Shown: positions 42,534-50,084 of the stretch, one piece after another | Layout: each line of letters begins with the position of its first letter | Position numbering within the stretch: position 1 is the stretch's first letter | Assembly (NCBI GenBank): GCA_052139695.1 | Contig: JBKQWF010000056.1 | Coordinates: 1-64,000, forward strand | Source of the DNA: PLGF01 sp052139695 | Lineage (GTDB): Bacteria; Verrucomicrobiota; Verrucomicrobiia; Limisphaerales; Palsa-1400 | Direction: 5' to 3' | Length of the DNA stretch: 64,000 nucleotides | The notes under the pieces: generated by a model | Told to the model about the DNA's origin: nothing | The model's input: the letters and a program-made list of their open reading frames with translations, nothing else | Database searches by the model: none | Program-made: the position numbers and the translations under genes

Positions 42534-43820
42534 ATGAAGATAGCCATTGTCGGTCTCGGATACGTCGGCCTTCCCCTGTCCCTTCAATTCGCCCGCTCGG
42601 ATACCACCGTGCTGGGATTAGACATCGACAAAGCCAAGGTCAAGTCCCTCATGTCCGGGCACAGCTACATCAAACACATCGAATCCGCCGCCATTGCCGA
42701 GGCGGTTAAGGCGGGGCGGTTTTCCGCCTCCACGGATTTTTCGCGCGTCAAGGAAGTGGAGGCCGTCATCATCTGTGTGCCGACGCCCTTGAACAAGAAT
42801 CGCGAACCTGACATCTCTTACATCATCGAAACGGGCAAAAGCATCGCCCCGCACATGCGCAAGGGCCTATTGGTCGTTCTGGAATCGACCACCTACCCCG
42901 GCACGACCGACGAGGATTTGCGCCGCGTCTTGGAAGCAGGTTCCGGGCTCAAGGCGGGGGCAGACTTTCATCTGGCGTTTTCCCCCGAACGCGAAGACCC
43001 AGGCAACCCCAACAGCAAAGTGGCGGTCATTCCCAAAGTCATCGGCGGCTACACCCCGGCGTGCCTTGAAAAAACCAAAGCGGTCTATGGCCGGGCCATT
43101 AAAACCCTGGTCCCGGTCAGTTCCTGCCGGGTGGCGGAAGCCACCAAGCTGACGGAGAACATCTTTCGCAGCGTGAACATCGCCCTCGTCAATGAGTTGA
43201 AGGTGGTTTATTCCGCGATGGGCATCGATATTTGGGAAGTCATCAACGCGGCCAAGACCAAGCCGTTTGGCTTCATGCCATTTTATCCAGGGCCGGGCTT
43301 GGGAGGACATTGCATCCCCATCGATCCGTTTTATCTCACTTGGAAAGCGCGCGAATACGTGCAGAGCACCCGCTTTATCGAGCTGGCAGGCGAAGTCAAC
43401 TCCGCCATGCCGGAATATGTTGTCGAACGCGTCGCGGCCGCCTTGAACTCCCGCCGGAAAGCGGTCAACGGGTCGAAAATCCTAGTCCTGGGCCTCGCTT
43501 ACAAGGCAGACGTGGACGACGATCGCGAGTCTCCGAGCTATGTGTTAATGACCTTGCTGAAGGAGCGCGGCGCGGTGGTTTCATACTACGACCCGTACGT
43601 TCCCGTTATAAAACTGACCCGCGAGCACCCGCAATGGGCAGGGGTCAAATCTGTTGGCTGGGATATCAAAACAATCAAGAGCTACGACCTGGTGCTCATC
43701 GCGACCAAACACGCCTCTGTGGATTATCCGGCCCTGGCGAAATGGGCTTCCTGCATCGTGGACACCCGCAATGCCATGTCCGGCATTGCCACAAAAGACG
43801 CCCAGGTGCATAAGGCTTAA
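42534..43820 (+). CDS. UDP-N-acetylglucosamine 6-dehydrogenase (WbpA/WbpO-like)
   Basis: This NAD-dependent UDP-sugar dehydrogenase of 428 residues oxidises C6 of UDP-GlcNAc (or UDP-GalNAc) to the uronic acid. The N-terminal Rossmann motif is IVGLGYVGLPLSLQFA. Next come VPTPLNKNREPDISYI and LESTTYPGTTDE, then the active-site cysteine block GPGLGGHCIPIDPFYLTW. The REPD and ESTTYPGTT segments place it nearer WbpA/TviB than UDP-glucose dehydrogenases. It is the only such enzyme in the window, so all uronic sugars of the locus would depend on it. It is followed directly, with no gap, by the WbpP-like epimerase. Confidence 0.93.
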   Translation: MKIAIVGLGYVGLPLSLQFARSDTTVLGLDIDKAKVKSLMSGHSYIKHIESAAIAEAVKAGRFSASTDFSRVKEVEAVIICVPTPLNKNREPDISYIIETGKSIAPHMRKGLLVVLESTTYPGTTDEDLRRVLEAGSGLKAGADFHLAFSPEREDPGNPNSKVAVIPKVIGGYTPACLEKTKAVYGRAIKTLVPVSSCRVAEATKLTENIFRSVNIALVNELKVVYSAMGIDIWEVINAAKTKPFGFMPFYPGPGLGGHCIPIDPFYLTWKAREYVQSTRFIELAGEVNSAMPEYVVERVAAALNSRRKAVNGSKILVLGLAYKADVDDDRESPSYVLMTLLKERGAVVSYYDPYVPVIKLTREHPQWAGVKSVGWDIKTIKSYDLVLIATKHASVDYPALAKWASCIVDTRNAMSGIATKDAQVHKA

Positions 43821-44879
43821 ATGGCCGAAATTGACAAACTAAGGCAAAGTTTGCCTGTTTCCCCCGCTGTCTGGCTCGTTACCGGCGCGGCAGGGTTCAT
43901 CGGCTCCAATTTGATTGAAGATCTGCTCCGTTTGAACCAGGAAGTCGTCGGGTTGGACAATCTGGCGACGGGAAGCCTGCATAATCTCGCGCAAGTCAAA
44001 GAGATCGTGGGAGCGGAACGATGGGGCAAGTTTAAATGGATCGAAGGAGACATCAGGGACTTGGCGACATGCCAGCGGGCCGCGCGTCAAGCGGATTACA
44101 TCTTGCATCAAGCCGCCCTTGGTTCAGTGCCAAAGTCTTTGGAAAACCCTATCCAGACCAACGAGAGCAACGTCAACGGCTTCGTCAATATGCTTTGGGC
44201 CGCTCGCCAAGCCGGAGTCAAGCGCTTTGTTTTCGCCTCCAGCAGCTCGGTCTATGGGGACGACAAAACCCTGCCGCAGGTTGAGCATCAAATCGGACGC
44301 TGCCTCTCGCCCTATGCGGTGTCCAAGCGCGTCGATGAACTTTACGCCGAAGTTTTCGGCCAGTGCTATGGGGTGAAAACAATCGGCCTGCGTTATTTCA
44401 ACGTTTTTGGTCCGCGCCAGGACCCCAACGGCCCTTATGCGGCGGTCATTCCAAAGTGGGTGTCAGCGCTTCTCCAGAATGAATCCGTCCAGATCAATGG
44501 CGACGGCTCGACCTCACGGGATTTCTGTTATATCGCCAATGTCGTCCAGGCCAATTTGCTGGCCGCGACAACCCAGAATCCGGAAGCCATCGGACATCAA
44601 TTTAATATTGCCTTGAGCGAAGAAACTACTTTGCTTGCCCTCCTGGAAATGCTCCTGCGGCGCCTGGCGCCAGACCACCCCCATTTGCGCGGCTTTCAAC
44701 CGCGCCACGCCCCTTTCAGACCAGGGGATGTTCTTCATTCTCGAGCGGACATCAGCCGGGCGCAACGGTTGCTCGGATACCAACCGACCCATAGCGTCGC
44801 CCAGGGATTGACCGAGGCACTGGATTGGTACGTGGAGAATCTTTCCACTCAACATCTGCCAGCGAGCGCTACCGTATGA
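43821..44879 (+). CDS. UDP-HexNAc(A) 4-epimerase (WbpP/TviC-like)
   Basis: The 352-residue SDR enzyme follows Pseudomonas WbpP closely: WLVTGAAGFIGSNLIEDLL, VVGLDNLATG, HQAALGSVPKSLENP, ASSSSVYGD, the catalytic YxxxK in SPYAVSK, GLRYFNVFGPRQDPNG and DGSTSRDFCYI. WbpP interconverts UDP-GlcNAc and UDP-GalNAc and their uronic acids. Placed directly after the 6-dehydrogenase, it should give UDP-GalNAcA, as the WbpO-WbpP and TviB-TviC pairs do. Its stop overlaps the RmlA start as ATGA. Confidence 0.93.
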   Translation: MAEIDKLRQSLPVSPAVWLVTGAAGFIGSNLIEDLLRLNQEVVGLDNLATGSLHNLAQVKEIVGAERWGKFKWIEGDIRDLATCQRAARQADYILHQAALGSVPKSLENPIQTNESNVNGFVNMLWAARQAGVKRFVFASSSSVYGDDKTLPQVEHQIGRCLSPYAVSKRVDELYAEVFGQCYGVKTIGLRYFNVFGPRQDPNGPYAAVIPKWVSALLQNESVQINGDGSTSRDFCYIANVVQANLLAATTQNPEAIGHQFNIALSEETTLLALLEMLLRRLAPDHPHLRGFQPRHAPFRPGDVLHSRADISRAQRLLGYQPTHSVAQGLTEALDWYVENLSTQHLPASATV

Positions 44880-45745
44880 AAGGGATCATTCTTGCGGGAG
44901 GAGCAGGTTCGCGTCTGTATCCTCTCACTCTGGTCGCCAGCAAACAGTTGCAACCGGTTTACGACAAACCCATGGTCTATTACCCGCTGACGACCTTGAT
45001 TGAAAACGGCGTGCGGGAGCTTTGCCTCATCTCCACTCCGCAAGACCTGCCGCGTTTTCGGCAACTTCTGGGAACGGGAAAAGCCTGGGGAATATCGATC
45101 GACTATCGCGAACAGGCGCGCCCGTCCGGCATCGCCCAGGCATTCTTGATTGCCGAATCATTCATCGCCGGGGACCCGGTCACGCTCATCCTGGGCGACA
45201 ACGTTTTCTATGGTTCCGACAGTTTCCGGCACGCCTTCGCCGGCTTCAAAGGCGGCGCCACTATTTTTGGTTACCGGGTCAATGACCCGGAACGCTATGG
45301 GGTGGTGGAATTCGATGAGACGGGACAGGCCATGTCGATTGAGGAAAAGCCCAAAGCGCCCCGCAGCAATTACGCCGTGCCTGGACTCTACCTCTATGAC
45401 AACCACGTGGTAGAAATCACCCGCGGGCTCCGCCCTTCGGCCCGCGGCGAATGGGAAATCACCGACGTCAACGTCGCCTATTTGCAGCGTGGCCAGCTGC
45501 GAGTGCAGCAATTGAGCCGGGGCTTTGCCTGGCTTGACGCCGGCACCAGCAGCAGTTTACACGAGGCCTCGGCCTACGTCCAAACCATCGAAAAGAGGCA
45601 GGGGATTAAGATCGGCTGCCCCGAAGAAGCCGCTTTCCGCAGCGGATTCCTTTCCCGCCAGGATTTGGAAAAACTGGCGGGGCAAATGCCCAAATGCGAA
45701 TACCGCGACTACCTGCATCGTATCCTGGCGGAGGAAACGCTCTGA
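44876..45745 (+). CDS. rmlA: Glucose-1-phosphate thymidylyltransferase
   Basis: RmlA joins dTTP and glucose-1-phosphate into dTDP-glucose, the first step to dTDP-6-deoxy sugars. The 289 residues begin MKGIILAGGAGSRLYPLT, with the conserved GGxGxRLxPxT loop. They continue with SKQLQPVYDKPMVYYPL, ILGDNVFYG, PERYGVVEFD, EEKPKAPRSNYAVPGLY and RGFAWLDAGT, all diagnostic. The ATG at 44876 overlaps the WbpP-like stop. The RmlD-like gene starts one base after its own stop. Confidence 0.96.
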   Translation: MKGIILAGGAGSRLYPLTLVASKQLQPVYDKPMVYYPLTTLIENGVRELCLISTPQDLPRFRQLLGTGKAWGISIDYREQARPSGIAQAFLIAESFIAGDPVTLILGDNVFYGSDSFRHAFAGFKGGATIFGYRVNDPERYGVVEFDETGQAMSIEEKPKAPRSNYAVPGLYLYDNHVVEITRGLRPSARGEWEITDVNVAYLQRGQLRVQQLSRGFAWLDAGTSSSLHEASAYVQTIEKRQGIKIGCPEEAAFRSGFLSRQDLEKLAGQMPKCEYRDYLHRILAEETL

Positions 45746-45746
45746 T

Positions 45747-46697
45747 ATGATTGTTCTTCTTGGCGCCAGCGGTTACATCGGCCAGCAATTCGCGGCCACT
45801 TTACGCCAGCGGTGCTGGCCGTTCGTCGCCCCTTCCCGGGCGGAGATCGACTACACACGGTTTGACCGCTTGCGGGATTTCCTGCGTGAAACGAAGCCGG
45901 AATTCCTCGTCAATGCCGCCGGTTACACGGGCAAGCCGAACGTGGACGAGTGCGAAAAGAATAAGGCAGACACCTTGCATGGCAACACGCTCTTTCCCGC
46001 CGCGGTGGCGCATGCCTGCGTCAGTTTGGATATTCCTTTCGGCCATGTATCATCAGGATGCATTTTTGCCGGCGCCAAAGTCATGGTCGAGGGACAGTGC
46101 CATGTGGAAAAGGACTTAACCCAGCCTCATCTTCAACCGCTGCTGGAGAAAACCCCCGCTGCTTTCCGCGGCTTTAACGAGGAGGACGAGCCCAATTTTA
46201 CTTTCCGCCACCCGCCTTGCAGTTTTTACAGCGGCACCAAGGCGCTCGGCGAAGAGGCTCTTCAGGGCATGGGCCGGAGCTATATTTGGCGGCTGCGCAT
46301 TCCATTTGATGAATTCGATAACCCGCGCAATTACCTCAGCAAACTGCAGAATTATCCCAAGGTGTATCAAAATGTGAATTCACTCTCGCATCGCGCGGAT
46401 TTTACGGCTGCCTGCCTGGAATTGTGGCGCCGCCGAGCGCCTTTTGGTATCTACAACGTCACCAATCCAGGTTTCGTCTCTTCCGCGCGGGTGGTGGAGA
46501 TGATTCAAAAAGTCCTTAAACTCCAACGCTCTTTCAATTTCTGGACCGACGATGCCGAGTTTTACCGAGTGGCGGCAAAGACGCCGCGCTCCAACTGCAT
46601 CCTGGACGTTTCCAAGCTCCTGGCGGCAGGCATTCCCATGCGCCCGGTGGAAGAGGCCCTGACTGACGCCCTGAAAAAATGGAAACCATTGGCATGA
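45747..46697 (+). CDS. RmlD-like sugar-nucleotide reductase, intact catalytic dyad
   Basis: This 316-residue SDR protein of the dTDP-4-dehydrorhamnose reductase superfamily has IVLLGASGYIGQQFAATL for cofactor binding, FLVNAAGYTGKPNVDECE, HVSSGCIFAGAK, and the catalytic pair Tyr161/Lys165 in FYSGTKALGEEAL. It sits between rmlA and rmlB. Because no rmlC is visible, rhamnose synthesis is not certain; it may reduce another 4-keto-6-deoxy sugar, for example toward a fucose- or talose-type product. It has a paralogue at 48079 that lacks the catalytic pair. It overlaps rmlB by 4 bases (ATGA). Confidence 0.82.
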   Translation: MIVLLGASGYIGQQFAATLRQRCWPFVAPSRAEIDYTRFDRLRDFLRETKPEFLVNAAGYTGKPNVDECEKNKADTLHGNTLFPAAVAHACVSLDIPFGHVSSGCIFAGAKVMVEGQCHVEKDLTQPHLQPLLEKTPAAFRGFNEEDEPNFTFRHPPCSFYSGTKALGEEALQGMGRSYIWRLRIPFDEFDNPRNYLSKLQNYPKVYQNVNSLSHRADFTAACLELWRRRAPFGIYNVTNPGFVSSARVVEMIQKVLKLQRSFNFWTDDAEFYRVAAKTPRSNCILDVSKLLAAGIPMRPVEEALTDALKKWKPLA

Positions 46698-47710
46698 ATT
46701 TATTGGTTACTGGAGGGGCTGGGTTCATCGGTTGCAATTTAGTTCATCACATTATCGACCAGGCCGAAGTCCGCCTTTTGGTCAATGTGGATTGCCTGAC
46801 CTATGCCGGGCATCTGGAAAACCTGGAAAAAATCGCCGGCCACCCAAAGTATCGCTTCGAGAAAGTGGATTTGCGCGACAAAGAGGCGTTGCGCGAGGTC
46901 GTGGCACGGCACTCGATCACGCACGTTCTTCATTTGGCGGCGGAGTCGCACGTTGACCGCTCCATCACGGGGCCGGGCGATTTTATCCAAACCAACATTG
47001 TTGGAACCTTCAATCTCTTGGAAGCGGTCCGAGCGTCATGGGACGGGCATTTCAGCGGCAAACGATTTCACCATGTCTCCACGGACGAAGTCTATGGCAG
47101 CCTCGGGCCACAAGGGTTCTTTTTGGAAACGACGCCCTATGCTCCGAATTCGCCTTATTCCGCCAGCAAAGCGGCCAGCGACTTCCTGGTACGGTCCTAT
47201 CATCACACGTACGGGTTGCCTGTGGTGACCACCAATTGCTCCAATAACTATGGTCCGTACCAATTTCCGGAGAAGCTCATTCCCGTTATTATCGAAAGCA
47301 TTTGCCAGAACCGGGCCATTCCTGTTTATGGGGATGGCATGAACGTGCGGGACTGGCTTTATGTCCGCGACCATGCCGAGGCCCTTTGGCAAGTCCTGAC
47401 CCGGGGCCGGGACGGCGAAACTTACAATATCGGCGGTCACAACGAATGGGCCAACCTTCGCATTGTCGAATTGATTTGCGATGTGATGGATGAACTGGCC
47501 CCGCAATTGGGCGGCCACTCCCGGCGCCTCATCACTTTCGTCAAAGATCGGCCAGGTCATGACCGTCGGTACGCCATCGATGCCGGCAAGATCCAGCGCG
47601 AACTGGGCTGGACCCCCGCGCACACCTTTCCAACCGGCTTGCGTGAAACCGTTCAATGGTATTTGGGCAACCAAGACTGGGTCAATAGTGTCAAGAATAA
47701 AAAAACTTAG
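46694..47710 (+). CDS. rmlB: dTDP-glucose 4,6-dehydratase
   Basis: RmlB removes water from dTDP-glucose to give dTDP-4-keto-6-deoxyglucose. The 338 residues show LLVTGGAGFIGCNLVHHI, DCLTYAGHLENLE, HLAAESHVDRSI, FHHVSTDEVYGSL, the catalytic YxxxK in SPYSASKAASDFLV, NCSNNYGPYQFPEKLIP and VKDRPGHDRRYAID, all hallmark segments. The ATG at 46694 overlaps the preceding stop codon; the ATG at 46679 would add five residues. The product can go to the VioA-like aminotransferase at 32303. This is the last gene before a 368-bp gap. Confidence 0.96.
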   Translation: MNLLVTGGAGFIGCNLVHHIIDQAEVRLLVNVDCLTYAGHLENLEKIAGHPKYRFEKVDLRDKEALREVVARHSITHVLHLAAESHVDRSITGPGDFIQTNIVGTFNLLEAVRASWDGHFSGKRFHHVSTDEVYGSLGPQGFFLETTPYAPNSPYSASKAASDFLVRSYHHTYGLPVVTTNCSNNYGPYQFPEKLIPVIIESICQNRAIPVYGDGMNVRDWLYVRDHAEALWQVLTRGRDGETYNIGGHNEWANLRIVELICDVMDELAPQLGGHSRRLITFVKDRPGHDRRYAIDAGKIQRELGWTPAHTFPTGLRETVQWYLGNQDWVNSVKNKKT

Positions 47711-47741
47711 CGGTCTGATTCGCAAATATGCCGCCAATGTG

Positions 47742-47835
47742 TCGGGACCAACCGCGTTGTTTTGCATCTGGCAGTTGTCGGAAATCCTTACAGGTTTACA
47801 GATGCAAGGTCCCCTTCAAGGCAGAGCGGTCCCGA
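47742..47835. repeat. Nested inverted repeats upstream of the sigma-54 promoter
   Basis: TCGGGACC (47742-47749) pairs perfectly with GGTCCCGA (47828-47835). Inside, TTGCATCTG (47762-47770) pairs perfectly with CAGATGCAA (47799-47807), and a further GGTCCC (47808-47813) could compete for the outer arm. They lie about 125-220 bases upstream of the expected sigma-54 start, the usual place of enhancer-binding-protein sites. A terminator-like or structured RNA at the end of the rml transcript is the alternative. Confidence 0.6.
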
Positions 47836-47932
47836 GTACATTAATTTGACTTATTTTATTAGTCCATGCTAACAAGTCACTTGCATCGCAATGAAAGCTT
47901 AGTCTGCCCCCGGACAGTGCCGCCAGAGGTTT

Positions 47933-47948
47933 AGGCACGATTTTTGCA
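47933..47948 (+). promoter_or_regulatory. Sigma-54 (RpoN) promoter, near consensus
   Basis: AGGCACGATTTTTGCA has GG at 47934-47935 and GC at 47946-47947, exactly ten bases apart. It matches the TGGCACG-N4-TTGCA consensus at every position but the first. The start site would be near 47960, about 120 nt before the ATG at 48079. Sigma-54 control by an enhancer-binding protein is known for other exosortase/PEP-CTERM loci, which fits the exosortase gene downstream. Confidence 0.7.
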
Positions 47949-48078
47949 GCAAAAACGCTCTGAATGTGATTCCAGCAAACTCTTACGATCATTGTCTCAG
48001 AGGTGATTAACAGGCGGGGCAGGAATCGAGTCTTACGAATGCCTTGAAAGAAGGCGATGGTTTTAGCGCGAGAAGGTT

Positions 48079-49068
48079 ATGATCCTGCTATTAGGCGCCA
48101 GCGGATACATTGGCAGAACTTTCGCCAGCGAATTGCGGCGGCGGGGCCATTCTTTTATCCCCCTGACGCGCCGGGCTTTTGACTATACCCGGTTTGACTT
48201 TCTCTTCGATTACTTGCGCACCATGCGCCCTCAATTCCTGGTCAATGCCGCCTCTTATTCGGGAAACGGAAGCGGGCGCATGTCGGAAACGGAGCGGGAG
48301 AAAATGATGGCTGCAAATGCCATCCTGCCTCAGATGATTGCCCGTGTTTGCATGATGACGAACACACCGTGGGGGCATCTCTCTTCTGGTTCCATTTATA
48401 CCGGAGCCAAAGTCCTGCGCCAAGGCGTCCTGGAAGTTGAAAAGAACCTCGGACGTCCCGACGTCATTGATCTTTTTGAAGCGCATCCGGAGCAATTTCA
48501 TGGCTTTACGGAAGGCGACGAACCCAATTTCTCTTTCCGCTCGGGACTTTGCAGCTTCCAGAGCGGAACCCGGGCCCTGGCCGAAGAAGCCATCCGCGAT
48601 ATTGGTCAAAGCTATATCTGGCGAATTCGGCAGCCCTTCAATGAGCGCGAAGAATCGTGCAATTGGCTCTCGCGCCTGCGGCGCGAGGAGGAGGTTCAGG
48701 ACTGCGTTAGTTCCTTTTCGCACTTGGAAGATTGTGTCAAAGCGTGCCTGGACCTTTGGGAAACGGAGGCCCCTTTTGGCATCTATAACTTGACCAATCC
48801 AGGCGCCATGACGATGCGGCATGTCGCCGATGAAATGCGGCGGATTTTTAAGACCGGACCCCATCTGTTTTCGGCGGAGAAAGACGAAACCGCCAGGGAG
48901 CCACAGTCCCATTGCATCCTCGACACCGCAAAACTGCTGAAAACAGGCGTTAAGGTGCGGCCTTTGACCGAAGCCTTTGCAGATTGCCTGGATCGCTTGC
49001 GCCTTACTTCGCGGCGGGCAAAACCCGTCCACTTGGTTCCCACGAACCAATCCGCGGCCTTTGTTTAG
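48079..49068 (+). CDS. RmlD-like paralogue lacking the catalytic Tyr and Lys
   Basis: This 329-residue protein aligns along its length with the RmlD-like protein at 45747: ILLLGASGYIGRTFASEL, FLVNAASYSGNGSG, HLSSGSIYTGAK and the same C-terminal ILDTAKLLKTGVKVRPLTEAF. The cofactor loop GASGYIG is kept. The catalytic Tyr161/Lys165 of the paralogue are replaced by Gln161 and Arg165 (FQSGTRALAEEAI). It is therefore probably not a normal reductase; it may bind a sugar nucleotide or NAD(P) and act as a sensor or partner. It is the first gene behind the sigma-54 promoter. An AGAAGG ribosome-binding site lies very close to the ATG. Confidence 0.82.
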   Translation: MILLLGASGYIGRTFASELRRRGHSFIPLTRRAFDYTRFDFLFDYLRTMRPQFLVNAASYSGNGSGRMSETEREKMMAANAILPQMIARVCMMTNTPWGHLSSGSIYTGAKVLRQGVLEVEKNLGRPDVIDLFEAHPEQFHGFTEGDEPNFSFRSGLCSFQSGTRALAEEAIRDIGQSYIWRIRQPFNEREESCNWLSRLRREEEVQDCVSSFSHLEDCVKACLDLWETEAPFGIYNLTNPGAMTMRHVADEMRRIFKTGPHLFSAEKDETAREPQSHCILDTAKLLKTGVKVRPLTEAFADCLDRLRLTSRRAKPVHLVPTNQSAAFV

Positions 49069-49154
49069 CCGATGGCCGGGGTGGCGGCCCATATTGCCAC
49101 CCGTCCTCTTCAAGGCACCGCGCCCGCGCCAATCCTATCATGAAGGAATTGTCC

Positions 49155-50084
49155 ATGTTTGACTCTGTGCCCGGCACTGAAACTCGCCGGGCTATTCGCC
49201 AAAATCTAAGAAACCTGCTGATTGTCACGTTCCTGCTGTTGCTCTGCTTCATCAGGCCTTGCTGGCAATTGATCACGTTTTCGATGCACGACGAACTCTT
49301 CTCTTACATTCCGCTCATCCCGTTCATCAGCATTTACCTTGTTTGGTCGAACAAGCAGCGCTTCGTCTTCGATGTCCGCCCCTGCTGGCTGGGCTCCGCG
49401 GTTTTCGGCTTGGCTGGGGCTGCTGTTTTGGCCGCCTATGGGATAACAAGCCAGGCAGGGCATGCGCTGGAAAAGCAGGATTATTTGTCGCTCATGACGT
49501 TTTGTTTCCTATGCTTTTTTTGGGGCGCGTGCCTGGCCGTGCTTGGAAGAAAGGTGATGGCCCAAATCGCGTTTCCCGCCGCCTTCCTGATCTTTGCCGT
49601 CCCTCTTCCAACGAGTTGGATGAGCCACATCGACACCTTCTTTCAATACACCTCCGCCGCCACCGCCGAGGGGTTTTTCCGCCTTTGCGGCACGGCGGTT
49701 TCGCGAGACGGATTGCTTCTACGCTTGCCGAACTTCGCCCTAACCGTCGCCCCCGAATGCAGCGGGATTCATTCCACCATGGTCCTGTTTATGGTTGGCT
49801 GGATCGCGGGCTACATGTTTTTGAATCGCGCCTGGCAACGCGCTGTCTTAGTTTTGATTGTGATTCCTTTGGCCATAATCCGAAATGGCTTTCGCATTTG
49901 CGTCGTGGGCGAGTTATGTGTGCGCATCAGCCACGACATGATCAATTCACCCATTCACCGAAAAGGGGGGCCATTGTTTTTTGCAATGTCCCTGGTGCCG
50001 TTTGTTTTGATTCTGGTTTTCTTGAGAAAATACAATGCACCCGCAATCCAACCCATCAAAACGCAGCCGCAACCTGGTATATGA
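49155..50084 (+). CDS. Exosortase (XrtA/EpsH superfamily)
   Basis: This multi-pass membrane transpeptidase is thought to cut PEP-CTERM-type proteins at the membrane and join them to a surface polymer. The 309 residues hold about eight membrane segments. The catalytic triad can be read directly: Cys202 in VAPECSGIHST, Arg247 in IIRNGFRI and His268 in SPIHRKGGPLFF. The ATG at 49155 has GAAGGA seven bases upstream; the ATG at 49140 would add five residues. No EpsI-like domain follows. The stop overlaps the TPR lipoprotein start as ATGA, so the two are coupled. The substrate signal it reads cannot be told from this window. Confidence 0.93.
   Translation: MFDSVPGTETRRAIRQNLRNLLIVTFLLLLCFIRPCWQLITFSMHDELFSYIPLIPFISIYLVWSNKQRFVFDVRPCWLGSAVFGLAGAAVLAAYGITSQAGHALEKQDYLSLMTFCFLCFFWGACLAVLGRKVMAQIAFPAAFLIFAVPLPTSWMSHIDTFFQYTSAATAEGFFRLCGTAVSRDGLLLRLPNFALTVAPECSGIHSTMVLFMVGWIAGYMFLNRAWQRAVLVLIVIPLAIIRNGFRICVVGELCVRISHDMINSPIHRKGGPLFFAMSLVPFVLILVFLRKYNAPAIQPIKTQPQPGI

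Larger units (their letters stand above)
47711..48078. other. 368-bp regulatory gap before the exosortase genes
   Basis: This is the only gap above 130 bp between genes from the sugar-transferase gene (8337) to the end of the locus. It holds two nested inverted repeats (47742-47835), an AT-rich segment with a GACT/AGTC dyad (47848-47864), a near-consensus sigma-54 promoter (47933-47948) and about 120 nt of leader. No open frame is supported in it. Confidence 0.7.

Noticed and set aside
49259..50080. N-terminal extension of the TPR protein to 1350 residues
   Set aside because: It would read through the exosortase gene in another frame; the lipoprotein signal begins at the ATGA overlap at 50081.
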